The notes below the pieces were generated by a model. It was not told where the DNA came from and did no database searches. It saw only the letters and a list, made by a program, of their open reading frames with translations. The position numbers and the translations under genes are program-made. From DATBQN01 sp963755825 (GTDB lineage Bacteria; Acidobacteriota; Thermoanaerobaculia; Multivoradales; UBA5704), in NCBI GenBank assembly GCA_963755825.1, contig CAVWLA010000003.1:930001-994000 (forward strand): a stretch of DNA of 64,000 nucleotides, written 5' to 3'. Each line of letters begins with the position of its first letter. Positions within the stretch are counted from its first letter, which is position 1. Shown here piece after piece: positions 17,283-28,243 of this stretch.

Positions 17283-17308
17283 AAAAAGGGCCACCCGAAG
17301 GTGGCCCT
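17283..17308 (-). terminator. Intrinsic terminator of the cold-shock gene
   Basis: Read on the minus strand, a perfect 9-bp stem (17300-17308 / 17287-17295) with a TTCG tetraloop is followed directly by TTTTT. This is the only textbook rho-independent terminator noticed in the window. It lies 50 nt after the cspA-type stop codon. Confidence 0.85.
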
Positions 17309-17358
17309 GAAAACAGACGAATTCGCGGAGCGCCACATGCGCCACGCGGGCGCAGAAC

Positions 17359-17568
17359 TCAGGCGATCTTGGTGACGTTCGCGGCGGCAGCGCCCTTGGC
17401 GCCCTGCACGATGTCGAACTCGACGCGGTCGCCCTCGGCAAGGCTCTTGAAGCCGGAGCCCTGGATCGCCGAGTGGTGCACGAAGCAGTCCTTGCCACCG
17501 TCCTCCGGAGTGATGAAGCCGAAGCCCTTGGTGTCGTTGAACCACTTCACTTTTCCCGTGTTACGCAT
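17359..17568 (-). CDS. cspA: Cold-shock protein (CspA family)
   Basis: 69 aa, complete single cold-shock domain. RNP1-type KGFGFI and RNP2-type CFVHHSAI (normally VFVHFSAI) are present, with GKVKWFNDTKGFGF at the start and the usual GDRVEFDIVQGAKGAAAANV end. It binds single-stranded RNA/DNA as a chaperone. It is monocistronic with its own terminator at 17283-17308. The upstream region holds a TTGACA-type promoter and a roughly 105-nt leader with a hairpin, as in other cold-shock genes. ATG 17568 follows a purine-rich AGAGAAA stretch rather than a strong ribosome site. Confidence 0.96.
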   Translation of the reverse strand: MRNTGKVKWFNDTKGFGFITPEDGGKDCFVHHSAIQGSGFKSLAEGDRVEFDIVQGAKGAAAANVTKIA

Positions 17569-17599
17569 GCTCGTTTCTCTCTTTCTCTGGCACACAAGA

Positions 17600-17628
17600 A
17601 AAAAGAACCCGGCAACCAGGTTCTTTTT
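17600..17628 (-). promoter_or_regulatory. Leader hairpin of the cold-shock gene
   Basis: A perfect 10-bp inverted repeat (17600-17609 / 17619-17628; AAAAAGAACC with GGTTCTTTTT) around a 9-nt loop. In the minus-strand transcript it lies about 45-75 nt after the predicted start and 31 nt before the ATG, followed by TTCTTG. Unlike the other hairpins in the window its stem is AT-rich, which would suit a temperature-sensitive switch or attenuator. Confidence 0.5.
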
Positions 17629-17680
17629 CCGAGTGTCTGGCTTGACGCTGGAGAACCACCTCGGCCCTGCAGCAGTTGGT

Positions 17681-17709
17681 AGAGTACGGCGGCAGGCGCC
17701 AAATGTCAA
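17681..17709 (-). promoter_or_regulatory. Candidate promoter of the cold-shock gene
   Basis: On the minus strand, TTGACA (17709-17704), a 17-nt spacer and TACTCT (17686-17681). The -35 box is perfect and the -10 box is weak. It predicts a leader of about 105 nt. The -35 box overlaps the start codon of the divergent oxidoreductase gene at 17703. Confidence 0.5.
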
Positions 17710-18719
17710 CCCGCGATCCAGGAGCCCCTCTCGCCATCGCGCTCGTCGGCGCCGGCCGGGTGGCGCGGACCTATGCGCACGCGATCGCCGGCGAGCCCGG
17801 CCTCCGCCTCGCCGCGGTCGTCGGCCGACAGGCCGAGGCGGCGCGCGCGCTCGCGGCGATGGCGATGGCGCCCGCCTGCGCCGTCCACGCCGAGGTCGAG
17901 GAGCTCGCGGCGGACCCCGGCGGCGTCGAGGCGGCGATCGTCTGCACGCCGCCGGCCTCCCACCCGGCGATCGCCTGCCGGCTCCTCGCGAGCGGTCTCC
18001 ACGTCCTCGGCGAGAAGCCGTTCGCGCCGACGCCGGCGGCGGCGATGGCGATGGCCGCGGCGGCGCGGCGGGCCGGGCGCACGCTCCTCCTCGCCGCCAA
18101 GTACCGGCACTTCCCGGCGGTCGGCGAGGCGCGGCGGCTGGTGGCGGCGGGCGCCATCGGCGCTCCGGTCTTCTACGAGAGCGCCTTCCTGCAGCGCGCC
18201 GCGATGGCGGGCGACTGGTACGCCGACGCCGCGGTCTCGGGCGGCGGCGTCCTCGCCGACAACGGCCCGCACGCGGCCGACCTGCTGCGCTTCGTCCTGG
18301 CGCCGATCGAGGCGGTGTCGGCGGCGGCGGGGCCGCGGCTCCAGGGGCTCGCCGTCGAGGAGACGGTCGCCCTCGCGGCCCGCGTCGCCGGCGGCGCCCT
18401 CGCCCGCATCGACCTCTCCTGGTCGGCCGACAGCCCCGGCGAGACCTGCCTGCGGATCGCCGGCAGCGAGGGCATCGTCGAAGTCGGCTGGCGCGCCTCG
18501 CGCTGGCGGCGGAGCGGCGCCGCCTGGACGCCGTTCGGCAGCCCCTACGACAAGCTGGCGGCATTCCGCGGCGTGCTCGCCGACTTCGCCGCCGCCGTCC
18601 GCGGCGCCGCGGCGAGCACCTCCCTCGCCGACGCCCTCGCCTCGGTCGCCGTCGTCGCCGCCGGCTACGCGTCGCTCGCGAGCGGCGCCTGGACGGCGGT
18701 CGCCGACCTTCCCGGCTGA
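17703..18719 (+). CDS. Gfo/Idh/MocA-family oxidoreductase
   Basis: 338 aa. The N-terminal Rossmann domain shows IALVGAGRVARTYAHAI, followed by VVGRQAEAARALA and the family motif GEKPFAPT. The lysine-containing KYRHFPAVGEARRLVAAGAIG and a C-terminal alpha/beta domain follow. NAD(P)-dependent oxidation/reduction of a sugar or cyclitol-like substrate is expected from the family; nothing nearby indicates which. ATG 17703 has no clear ribosome site and sits on the divergent cold-shock promoter. A GC-rich imperfect hairpin follows the stop. Possibly monocistronic. Confidence 0.88.
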   Translation: MSTRDPGAPLAIALVGAGRVARTYAHAIAGEPGLRLAAVVGRQAEAARALAAMAMAPACAVHAEVEELAADPGGVEAAIVCTPPASHPAIACRLLASGLHVLGEKPFAPTPAAAMAMAAAARRAGRTLLLAAKYRHFPAVGEARRLVAAGAIGAPVFYESAFLQRAAMAGDWYADAAVSGGGVLADNGPHAADLLRFVLAPIEAVSAAAGPRLQGLAVEETVALAARVAGGALARIDLSWSADSPGETCLRIAGSEGIVEVGWRASRWRRSGAAWTPFGSPYDKLAAFRGVLADFAAAVRGAAASTSLADALASVAVVAAGYASLASGAWTAVADLPG

Positions 18720-18871
18720 GCCCCGGCGGCGAATCCTGCGATAAGGTGAGCGGCGCGACCGAGGAGCCGGCCCGGCGGGCCGCGGGCCCGGCCGCCTGAA
18801 CGTCCCGTCTCGCTCGCCCACCGCCCGTCGAGCTGGACCGCGGCATCCCAGACCGTGAGGAGAGAAGAAGC

Positions 18872-22083
<3,212 letters not shown>

Positions 22084-22087
<4 letters not shown>

Positions 22088-23259
22088 GTCAATTCGAGAG
22101 CGAGCGGCCGGCGGGGCGCTCCCGCGGCGCCTGGATCCTGGCGATCGCGGTGGTCGTCGCCGCCGTGCTCGCGGCCGCCGGGATCGTGCCGCGCATGCAC
22201 GCGCAGAGCGCGCTCGTGCGGCAGACCGCGGAGCGCGCCACCCCCGCCGTGCGGGCGATCGTGCCGCGCCGGGGCGCCCCGGCGGAGGAGGTCGTGCTGC
22301 CGGGCGCCATTCAGGCCTTCGCCGACGCGCCGATCTTCGCCCGCACCAGCGGCTACGTGAAGAAGTGGTACGCCGACCTCGGCGCCCACGTCCACAGGGG
22401 TCAGCTGCTGGCGGAGATCGAGTCGCCGGAGGTCGACCGCCAGCTCGACCAGGCGCGCGCCGACCTCGCCACCGCGAGCGCCAACTCGGAGCTCGCCCAG
22501 CTCACCACCACCCGCGCCCGCGAGCTGCGCAAGACCGACTCGATCTCGCAGCAGGATGCCGACAACGCGGCGGGCGACGCCAAGGCGAAGGCGGCGATGG
22601 TCGGCTCCGGCAAGGCCAACGTCGAGCGGCTGCAGCAGCTGCAGTCGTTCGAGAAGGTCTACGCCCCCTTCGACGGCGTCGTCACGGCGCGCAACGTCGA
22701 CGTCGGCCAGCTCATCGACGCCGGCAGCGCCACCGGCGGCGCCCGCGAGCTCTTCCACATCGCCGCCCTCAGCACCCTCCGCGTCTTCGTCAACGTGCCG
22801 CAGATCGAGTCGCGCGCCGCCCGCCCGGGCACCGCCGCCTACCTGACCCTCGCCGAGGAGCCGGGGAAGCGCTTCGCCGGCAAGCTGGTGCGCAACGCCA
22901 ACTCGATCGACGTCGCCAGCCGCACCCTCCTCGCCGAGGTCGACATCGACAACCACGACGGCGCCCTGCTGCCCGGCGCCTACGCGCAGGTCCACCTGCA
23001 GCTCGCCGAAGGCGCCTCGACCCTCATGGTGCCGGTCTCCGCCCTCATCTTCCAGTCCGCCGGCCTCCGCCTCGCCGTCCTCGGCCCCGGCGACCGCGTG
23101 CACTTCACCGCGGCGAGCCCCGGCCGCGACTTCGGCAACGAGATCGAGGTCGTCGCCGGCCTGGAGCCCGGCGAGCGGGTCATCGACAGCCCACCGGATT
23201 CGCTCTTCGAAGGAGAGAAGGTCCGCGTCGTTGTAGCGCGAGCTAAGAGCGCCGGATAA
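22084..23259 (+). CDS. RND efflux periplasmic adaptor (HlyD/MFP family)
   Basis: 391 aa. One N-terminal membrane anchor (about 15-38) is followed by a lipoyl/barrel-sandwich half (IFARTSGYVKKWYADLGAHV), an alpha-hairpin with coiled-coil character (about 115-185, SPEVDRQLDQARADLATASAN), and the returning half (VYAPFDGVVTARNVDVGQLI). A beta-barrel and membrane-proximal domain (VVAGLEPGERVI) end the protein. It bridges the pump to an outer-membrane channel. It starts within the stop codon of the pump gene. It is the last gene of the operon: the next 500 nt are non-coding repeats. Confidence 0.94.
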
Positions 23260-23268
23260 GGTGCGGTA

Positions 23269-23355
23269 CCCAAAACCCGCCGGCTGACGGCGCGTCACCC
23301 AAAGCCCGCCGGCTGACGGCGCAACGTCCAAAGCTTGCCGGCTGACGGCGAGAGT
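23269..23355. repeat. Three tandem 29-bp repeats
   Basis: Units start at 23269, 23298 and 23327, sharing CCAAAnCnnGCCGGCTGACGGCG. Each contains the small hairpin GCCG-GCTGA-CGGC. They begin ten bases after the adaptor stop codon and are not translated in any plausible frame. Confidence 0.8.
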
Positions 23356-23381
23356 TTCCCGTCTCCGGCGGCGCCCGAGCC

Positions 23382-23621
23382 GAAGGATCGGGCTCTTCCT
23401 CACCGAGACGGCCGCGATGGCGAAGGATCGTGCTCTTCCCCATTGAGACGGCCGCAATGAGGAAGGATCGGTTTCTTCGCCATCGCGGCGGCTGCAGAGA
23501 GGAAGAGCTGAGCTCTTCCTCATTGCGGCGGCCGATATGAGGAAGAATCGAATTCTTCTCGATTCGAGCGGCTCAAATGAGGAAGAATTCGATTCTTCCG
23601 CGAAGAAACCGATCCTTCCCC
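23382..23621. repeat. Six tandem 40-bp hairpin repeats
   Basis: Units begin at 23382, 23422, 23462, 23502, 23542 and 23582, exactly 40 bp apart. Each has a short palindrome (GAAGnATCGnnnTCTTC type) plus a linker around CGGCGGCCG. Stems change in both arms together: GGAAGAGCT/AGCTCTTCC in unit 4, GAAGAAT/ATTCTTC in unit 5, GGAAGAAT/ATTCTTCC in unit 6. Linkers can pair too (CATTG...CAATG between units 2 and 3). In addition 23461-23480 is perfectly complementary to 23600-23619 (20 bp). The region 23260-23761 holds no gene. Confidence 0.85.
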
Positions 23622-23671
23622 ATTCGCGAAGATTTCCCTGCTGCCGCGGGCGTTGCGCGGCCCGCGCCCCC

Positions 23672-23719
23672 GCACGGGCATGAATGCCCGTGCTCGGAGT
23701 GGCGCCGGATGAATCCGGC
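23672..23719. repeat. Pair of intergenic palindromes
   Basis: Two adjacent palindromes with the same GA centre: GCACGGGCAT-GA-ATGCCCGTGC (23672-23693) and GCCGGAT-GA-ATCCGGC (23704-23719). The second matches the element at 17201-17220, including its TTCGCG tail. They lie 40 nt before the end of the convergent FHA gene and may terminate either operon. Confidence 0.6.
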
Positions 23720-23761
23720 TTCGCGTCGAGCGGACGGAGATTCGGGACGAGCGACCGGCCT

Positions 23762-24631
23762 CTACCCGCCTCCCAGCTCCACCCGCACCGCCGCGCGGCC
23801 GAGGTAGACCTCGTCGCCGCTCTCCAAACGGACGCCGCGGCGGTCGTGGCGGCTGACCTCGATCGAGCGGCCGCCGCGCAGGAGGAGGGTGCCGGAGGCG
23901 CTGCCCTCGTCGCGCAGCCAGTAGGCGCGGCTCTCGGCATCCCAGGCGAGGCGGGCGTGCTCGCGGGAGACGGTCTGGCTGGTGTCGCCCTCTTCCAGGA
24001 AGGCCACGTCGTTGCGCCGCTTCACCCGGCCGGCGCCGTCGAGCACCTCCTCGAGGCGGCCGAGGTAGATGCGGTCGAGATCGAGGTCGTAGGCGTCGCG
24101 GGTCGCCTTGCCGCGGAGGACGGTGAGGCGGACGGGCGGGCGGCCGCCGGCTCGCGGCCTGACGGCCGCGGGCTTCACGGACGAATCGGCCGACGGCTCG
24201 GCGGAGGGATCGGACGGCTGAGCTGAGGAGCCGCGATCAGGGGCGCCGGGCTCCTCTCCGGCGGTCTGGCGGAAGGAGAGCGCGTAGCGCCGGTCGCCGA
24301 ACTCCGGGAGGCGCTCCTCGGTCACCTGGACGGGGACCGCGAAGCCGGCCGGGACGCGGACGCCGCGCGAGCGGAAGCGGTCCGCCACCTCGCGGGTGAG
24401 CTCCCAGCCGGTCTGGGCGATCGCCGCCAGGCGGACGCGCTCCTCGGGCGAGGCGGCGAGGAGCTTCACCTCGACGCGGTCGAAGGGGAAGACGCGGCGG
24501 CTCCCGCCCACCGCGACGACCTGCGCCTCGATGTCCTCGAGGATGGCGCGGTGGATCTCGACCGGCTCGCTGCCGGCCGCCCACGGCCGCCCCCAGTGGC
24601 GGAGCTTGTCGACGAACCCTGCGAGGATCAT
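23762..24631 (-). CDS. FHA-domain protein with DUF3662-like N terminus
   Basis: 289 aa. The N-terminal domain (about 1-115; MILAGFVDKLRHWGRPW, EIHRAILEDIEAQV, LSFRQ) resembles the DUF3662 region of mycobacterial FhaA. A Pro/Ser-rich linker follows, then an FHA domain (about 185-285) with YLGR, SREHARL and RAYWLRDEGSASGT. FHA domains bind phosphothreonine, so it should read out the kinase encoded two genes upstream. It is the last gene of the operon. ATG 24631 overlaps the stop of the FtsW-PBP gene (ATGA), indicating translational coupling. The usual Asn after the SREH motif is not obvious. Confidence 0.85.
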   Translation of the reverse strand: MILAGFVDKLRHWGRPWAAGSEPVEIHRAILEDIEAQVVAVGGSRRVFPFDRVEVKLLAASPEERVRLAAIAQTGWELTREVADRFRSRGVRVPAGFAVPVQVTEERLPEFGDRRYALSFRQTAGEEPGAPDRGSSAQPSDPSAEPSADSSVKPAAVRPRAGGRPPVRLTVLRGKATRDAYDLDLDRIYLGRLEEVLDGAGRVKRRNDVAFLEEGDTSQTVSREHARLAWDAESRAYWLRDEGSASGTLLLRGGRSIEVSRHDRRGVRLESGDEVYLGRAAVRVELGGG

Positions 24632-27600
24632 GGCGCTGCCCTCCCGGCTCCATTCTGCCCCAGGAGCCCGAGCGCCGCCGCGCGGCGGACGATCTCGCCC
24701 GCCGCCGGCGCCGCGAAACGGCCGCCGTAGCCGCCGTGCTCGACGATCACCGCGAAGGCGATGCGCCGGCCGCCGCCGCCATAGGGCGCGAAGCCGACGA
24801 ACCAGGAGTGCGACCGCTGGTCCTGCACCTCGGCGGTGCCGGTCTTGCCGGCGATCGGCGGCTGCACGGCGCCGAGGTAGGCGGTGGCAGTGCCGCCGGT
24901 CACCACGCCGCGGAGGGCGCGCGCCAGGAGCGCGGTCGCGGCGCCGTCGAGCACCGCCACCGGCCCCCCCGAGCGCGGGTTGTCGCCGCCCTGGATCCAG
25001 CGCCCCTCGGGCATCCTGCCGCCGGCGGCGACTGTCGCCGCCACCCGCGCCATCTGGAAGGGGGTCGCCACCACCTGCCCCTGGCCGTAGGAGGCCTGCG
25101 GCAGATCGCGGTCGAGCTGCTTCGCCGTGCTCGGCCGCGCCACCGCGATGCCGAGGAGCTTCGCCGTCTCGAAGAGCGCCTCGGGGCCCACGGCGAGCGC
25201 CCCCAGCTGCGCGAAGTAGGCGTTGCAGGAGACGCGGAGCCCCTTGGCGAGGTCGACGGTGCCGTGCGGCACGGTGTCGGTGGGATCGTCGCGCACGACG
25301 CCGCCGCGCACCGCGTTGCCGACGCGGCCGCGCGGCAAGGCCTTGCACTCGTAGGTGCGGCCGGCGAGCGCCGGGTCCTTGCGCAGGGCGGCGAGGGCGG
25401 TGACGACCTTGAAGGTCGAGCCCGGCGGATAGACGCCGTACCGGGCGCGGTCGACGAGCGGCCCGGCGGTCCGCGGTGCCGGCGCGGTGGCGCCCGGCGC
25501 CGCGCCGTCCGCCGCCGGGCTGGCGCCACCCGCCGCGGCGGCGGCGTCCTCCAGCCCCGTCGACAGCCGCTGCGGATAGGGGTAGGAGGCCGCGGCGAGG
25601 AGGTCGCCGCTGTCGGCGTCGAGCACCACGGCGGCGGCACCGGCGGGAACGGCGCCGGAGCTCGATTTCGCGGCCGAGCGGGAAGCGGCATCGGAGCCCG
25701 CGGCGGCGGCGGCGAGGCCGGCGTATTTCTTGAGGATGTCCTCCGCCGCCAGCTGCAACCGCACGTCGACGGTCAGCCTCACGGAGCGGTCGCGGCCGAG
25801 GATCTGCCGCACCTCGGCGCTCTCCGGCTGGGCGCGGTGGCGCAGCAGCGGCACCAGCTCGCGATAGTCGACGACCACCTGCGGCGTCTCGCTGCCGTCC
25901 GGCTGGCGGACGCGGACGACGCCGGCATAGTCGTCGTAGCCCTGCAGCCGCACGCGGGCGTCGCGCTCGACGAACGAGGTGTTCTTGGCGCCCCAGTTGA
26001 CCCGGCTGCGCAGATCGCCGAGGAGGTGGAAGGTGCGGCCACCGAAGGGATAGACGCGGGTGCGGCGGTCGCCCGCGGTGTTGGGTGTCGGGGCTGCGGG
26101 GGCTGCGGATGCGGCCGGGGCGGCGGCGCTGGAGGCGTCCGTGCCATCGGCCGCCGCCGCGGCTCCGAGATCGGTGGCGCCGAGGGCGGCGAGCTCGGCG
26201 CGGTGGGGAGCGAGCTCGGCGGGGTCACTCGTCGCCAGCAGCACGCCGTTGCGGTCGACGATCGAGCCGCGCGGGATGGTTGCCGCGATCGCCGCCAGGC
26301 GGGGGTTGTACTGGAAGCGGCGCACGCCGTCGCCCTGCAGGGTGACGGCGCCGCGGGTCAGGTAGCGGTCGGCGCGGACGAGCTGGATCTCCACCAGCCG
26401 CCCGACGGCGAGGAGGGCGAAGAGGCCGAGGCCGAGGGCCACCCAGCGGAGGCTCCCCGCGAACGGCTGCACCGCCTCCCGCTCGGCCCTCTCGGCGTCA
26501 GCGCGCGGCGCCGAGATGCCGGCGAGGACGCCGGCGATGAGGAAGTTGGCGAGCATCGCCGAGCGGCCGAAGGAGAGGAAGGGCGAGGCGACGCCGGAGA
26601 GCGGCAGCAGGCCGAGGACGCCGCCGCCGATGAGCGCCGTCTCGAGGGCGAGGAGGAGGGTGAAGCCGAGCGCCAGGAAGAAGGCGTAGGCGGAGGCCGC
26701 CCGCCGCGCCGCCCGCAGGCCGCGCTGGACGAGGAGGGCGTAGAGCCCGGCGATGGCGAGCAGGCCGGCGAAGCCGAGCTCCTCGCCGAGGGCGGAGAAC
26801 ACCAGGTCGGTGTGCGCCTCGGGCACCAGGCCGGGATCGCCGAGGCCGAGGCCGGTGCCGGTCGGCCCGCCCGCCGCCAGCGACCAGATCGCCTGCGCCA
26901 GGTGGTCGCCGCCGCGGAACCAGGTGCTCCACGGATCGAGCCACATGCCGATGCGCTCGTGGACCGTGCGCGGATAGCCGAGCTTGTAGCCGACGAAGAA
27001 GGCGAGGGCGACGAGCGCCAGGCCGCAGAGCGCCATCCCCGAGCGGCCGCGGGCGACCGAGAAGAGGATGAGGAAGAGGCAGGCGAGGACGAGCGCCGGA
27101 CCGAGGTCCTTCTGCAGGAAGAAGAAGAAGACGACGAGACCGATGGCGACGAGAGGCGGCAGGGCGTATTCGAGGCGCGGCAGGCGCAGCTTGCGGCCGG
27201 CGGCGGCGAGCGCCAGGCGCTTCTCCGGCACCTCGCGCAGCAGCTCCCAGCGATCGGCGAAGTAGCCGGCGAGGAAGAGGGCGATCAGGATCTTGATCAG
27301 CTCGACCGGCTGGAAGCCGAAGAAGTTGACCTTGGCGTCGCTCCCCCCCGGACCGCCGCCGAAGACGATGAGGAGCCCCGACAGGCAGGCGGCGGCGGCG
27401 AGCGCCCAGACGCTCCAGCCGAGGGCGCGCTGGAGGAGGTCGCGGCGCGACCCGAGCTCCGCCCCCGCGACGTAGAGGAGGCAGCCGGCGAGCACGCCGA
27501 CCGCGAAGCGCGAGGCGAGCGGCAGGTCGCGCAGCGGGTCGCGCAGGCTCGCCATCAGCGCGAAGCCGAGGCCGCAGAAGAGGAGGAGCACGGGGAGGAG

Positions 27601-28236
27601 CAGCTCGTCTCCCGAGAAACGGCGGAAGCGGAGGGTCAGGTGGGCGAGGAGGAAGCCGCCGAGGATGAGCGCGGCGCCGAGCAGGAAGGCGCGGCGCGCC
27701 TCCGCCGGGGTGCGCACGACGAGGCGCGGCTTGAGCTGGCGCACCTCGGCGGGCGAGAGGAGCGCCACCGACTCGACCTGCCGCCCGCCGGCGCTCCGCG
27801 CCACCGCCGCCGCGAGGCGCGCCGCGAGGTCCGGCAGCCGCCGGGCGTCGACCTCGCCGGCCGGCACCCGCAGGCGCGCCAGCTCGCCGACGTTCTCGAT
27901 GCGGCCGGCGCCCAGCCGCTCGCGGATGTGGTCGGCGACGAAGCTGCGCTCCTGCGGCGTGGCGAGGAAGGAGAGGAGCGGCAGCAGATCGCCGGCGCCG
28001 GCGACGGCGTTCAGGTTGATCAGCTCCCGGCGGTCGAGCCGCGCCGCGCTGTCGGGCGCCGGCCGCACGGCGAGCCAGACGAGGACCATGGCGACGAGGG
28101 CGACCGCCGCGGCCGCGGCGAGGAGGGCTGCCTCGCGCCAGCGCTCGTGCTCGCCGGGCAGGCCCGGCAGGCGGCCCCGCGAGGCCGGCGACGGGCTCCG
28201 CTTGCGCTCCGCGGCACGGCTGATGGTGACGCCCAT
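24628..28236 (-). CDS. FtsW/RodA glycosyltransferase fused to class B penicillin-binding protein
   Basis: 1202 aa joining two enzymes normally made separately. An N-terminal membrane helix (about 38-60) and a soluble region (60-180) precede a SEDS domain of about ten helices (183-575). That domain contains FQPVELIKILIALFLAGYF, LQKDLGPALVL and FSALGEELGFAGLL. A further helix (about 595-615) leads into the PBP dimerisation region (ATIPRGSIVDRNGVLLA). The transpeptidase domain follows with SxxK at S940-K943 (PPGSTFKV), SxN at S1003-N1005 and KTG at 1131-1133 (AGKTGTAEV). Ala-rich inserts are near 690-715 and 880-905. It would polymerise and crosslink peptidoglycan. It starts 7 nt after the kinase stop; its stop overlaps the next gene. 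Confidence 0.95.
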   Translation of the reverse strand: MGVTISRAAERKRSPSPASRGRLPGLPGEHERWREAALLAAAAAVALVAMVLVWLAVRPAPDSAARLDRRELINLNAVAGAGDLLPLLSFLATPQERSFVADHIRERLGAGRIENVGELARLRVPAGEVDARRLPDLAARLAAAVARSAGGRQVESVALLSPAEVRQLKPRLVVRTPAEARRAFLLGAALILGGFLLAHLTLRFRRFSGDELLLPVLLLFCGLGFALMASLRDPLRDLPLASRFAVGVLAGCLLYVAGAELGSRRDLLQRALGWSVWALAAAACLSGLLIVFGGGPGGSDAKVNFFGFQPVELIKILIALFLAGYFADRWELLREVPEKRLALAAAGRKLRLPRLEYALPPLVAIGLVVFFFFLQKDLGPALVLACLFLILFSVARGRSGMALCGLALVALAFFVGYKLGYPRTVHERIGMWLDPWSTWFRGGDHLAQAIWSLAAGGPTGTGLGLGDPGLVPEAHTDLVFSALGEELGFAGLLAIAGLYALLVQRGLRAARRAASAYAFFLALGFTLLLALETALIGGGVLGLLPLSGVASPFLSFGRSAMLANFLIAGVLAGISAPRADAERAEREAVQPFAGSLRWVALGLGLFALLAVGRLVEIQLVRADRYLTRGAVTLQGDGVRRFQYNPRLAAIAATIPRGSIVDRNGVLLATSDPAELAPHRAELAALGATDLGAAAAADGTDASSAAAPAASAAPAAPTPNTAGDRRTRVYPFGGRTFHLLGDLRSRVNWGAKNTSFVERDARVRLQGYDDYAGVVRVRQPDGSETPQVVVDYRELVPLLRHRAQPESAEVRQILGRDRSVRLTVDVRLQLAAEDILKKYAGLAAAAAGSDAASRSAAKSSSGAVPAGAAAVVLDADSGDLLAAASYPYPQRLSTGLEDAAAAAGGASPAADGAAPGATAPAPRTAGPLVDRARYGVYPPGSTFKVVTALAALRKDPALAGRTYECKALPRGRVGNAVRGGVVRDDPTDTVPHGTVDLAKGLRVSCNAYFAQLGALAVGPEALFETAKLLGIAVARPSTAKQLDRDLPQASYGQGQVVATPFQMARVAATVAAGGRMPEGRWIQGGDNPRSGGPVAVLDGAATALLARALRGVVTGGTATAYLGAVQPPIAGKTGTAEVQDQRSHSWFVGFAPYGGGGRRIAFAVIVEHGGYGGRFAAPAAGEIVRRAAALGLLGQNGAGRAAP

Positions 28237-28243
28237 CGGCCGC

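Noticed and set aside
23269..23621. Possible CRISPR array
   Set aside because: Unit lengths of 29 and 40 bp are contiguous, the 'spacers' are conserved between units, and no cas genes are nearby; the pattern is tandem hairpin repeats.
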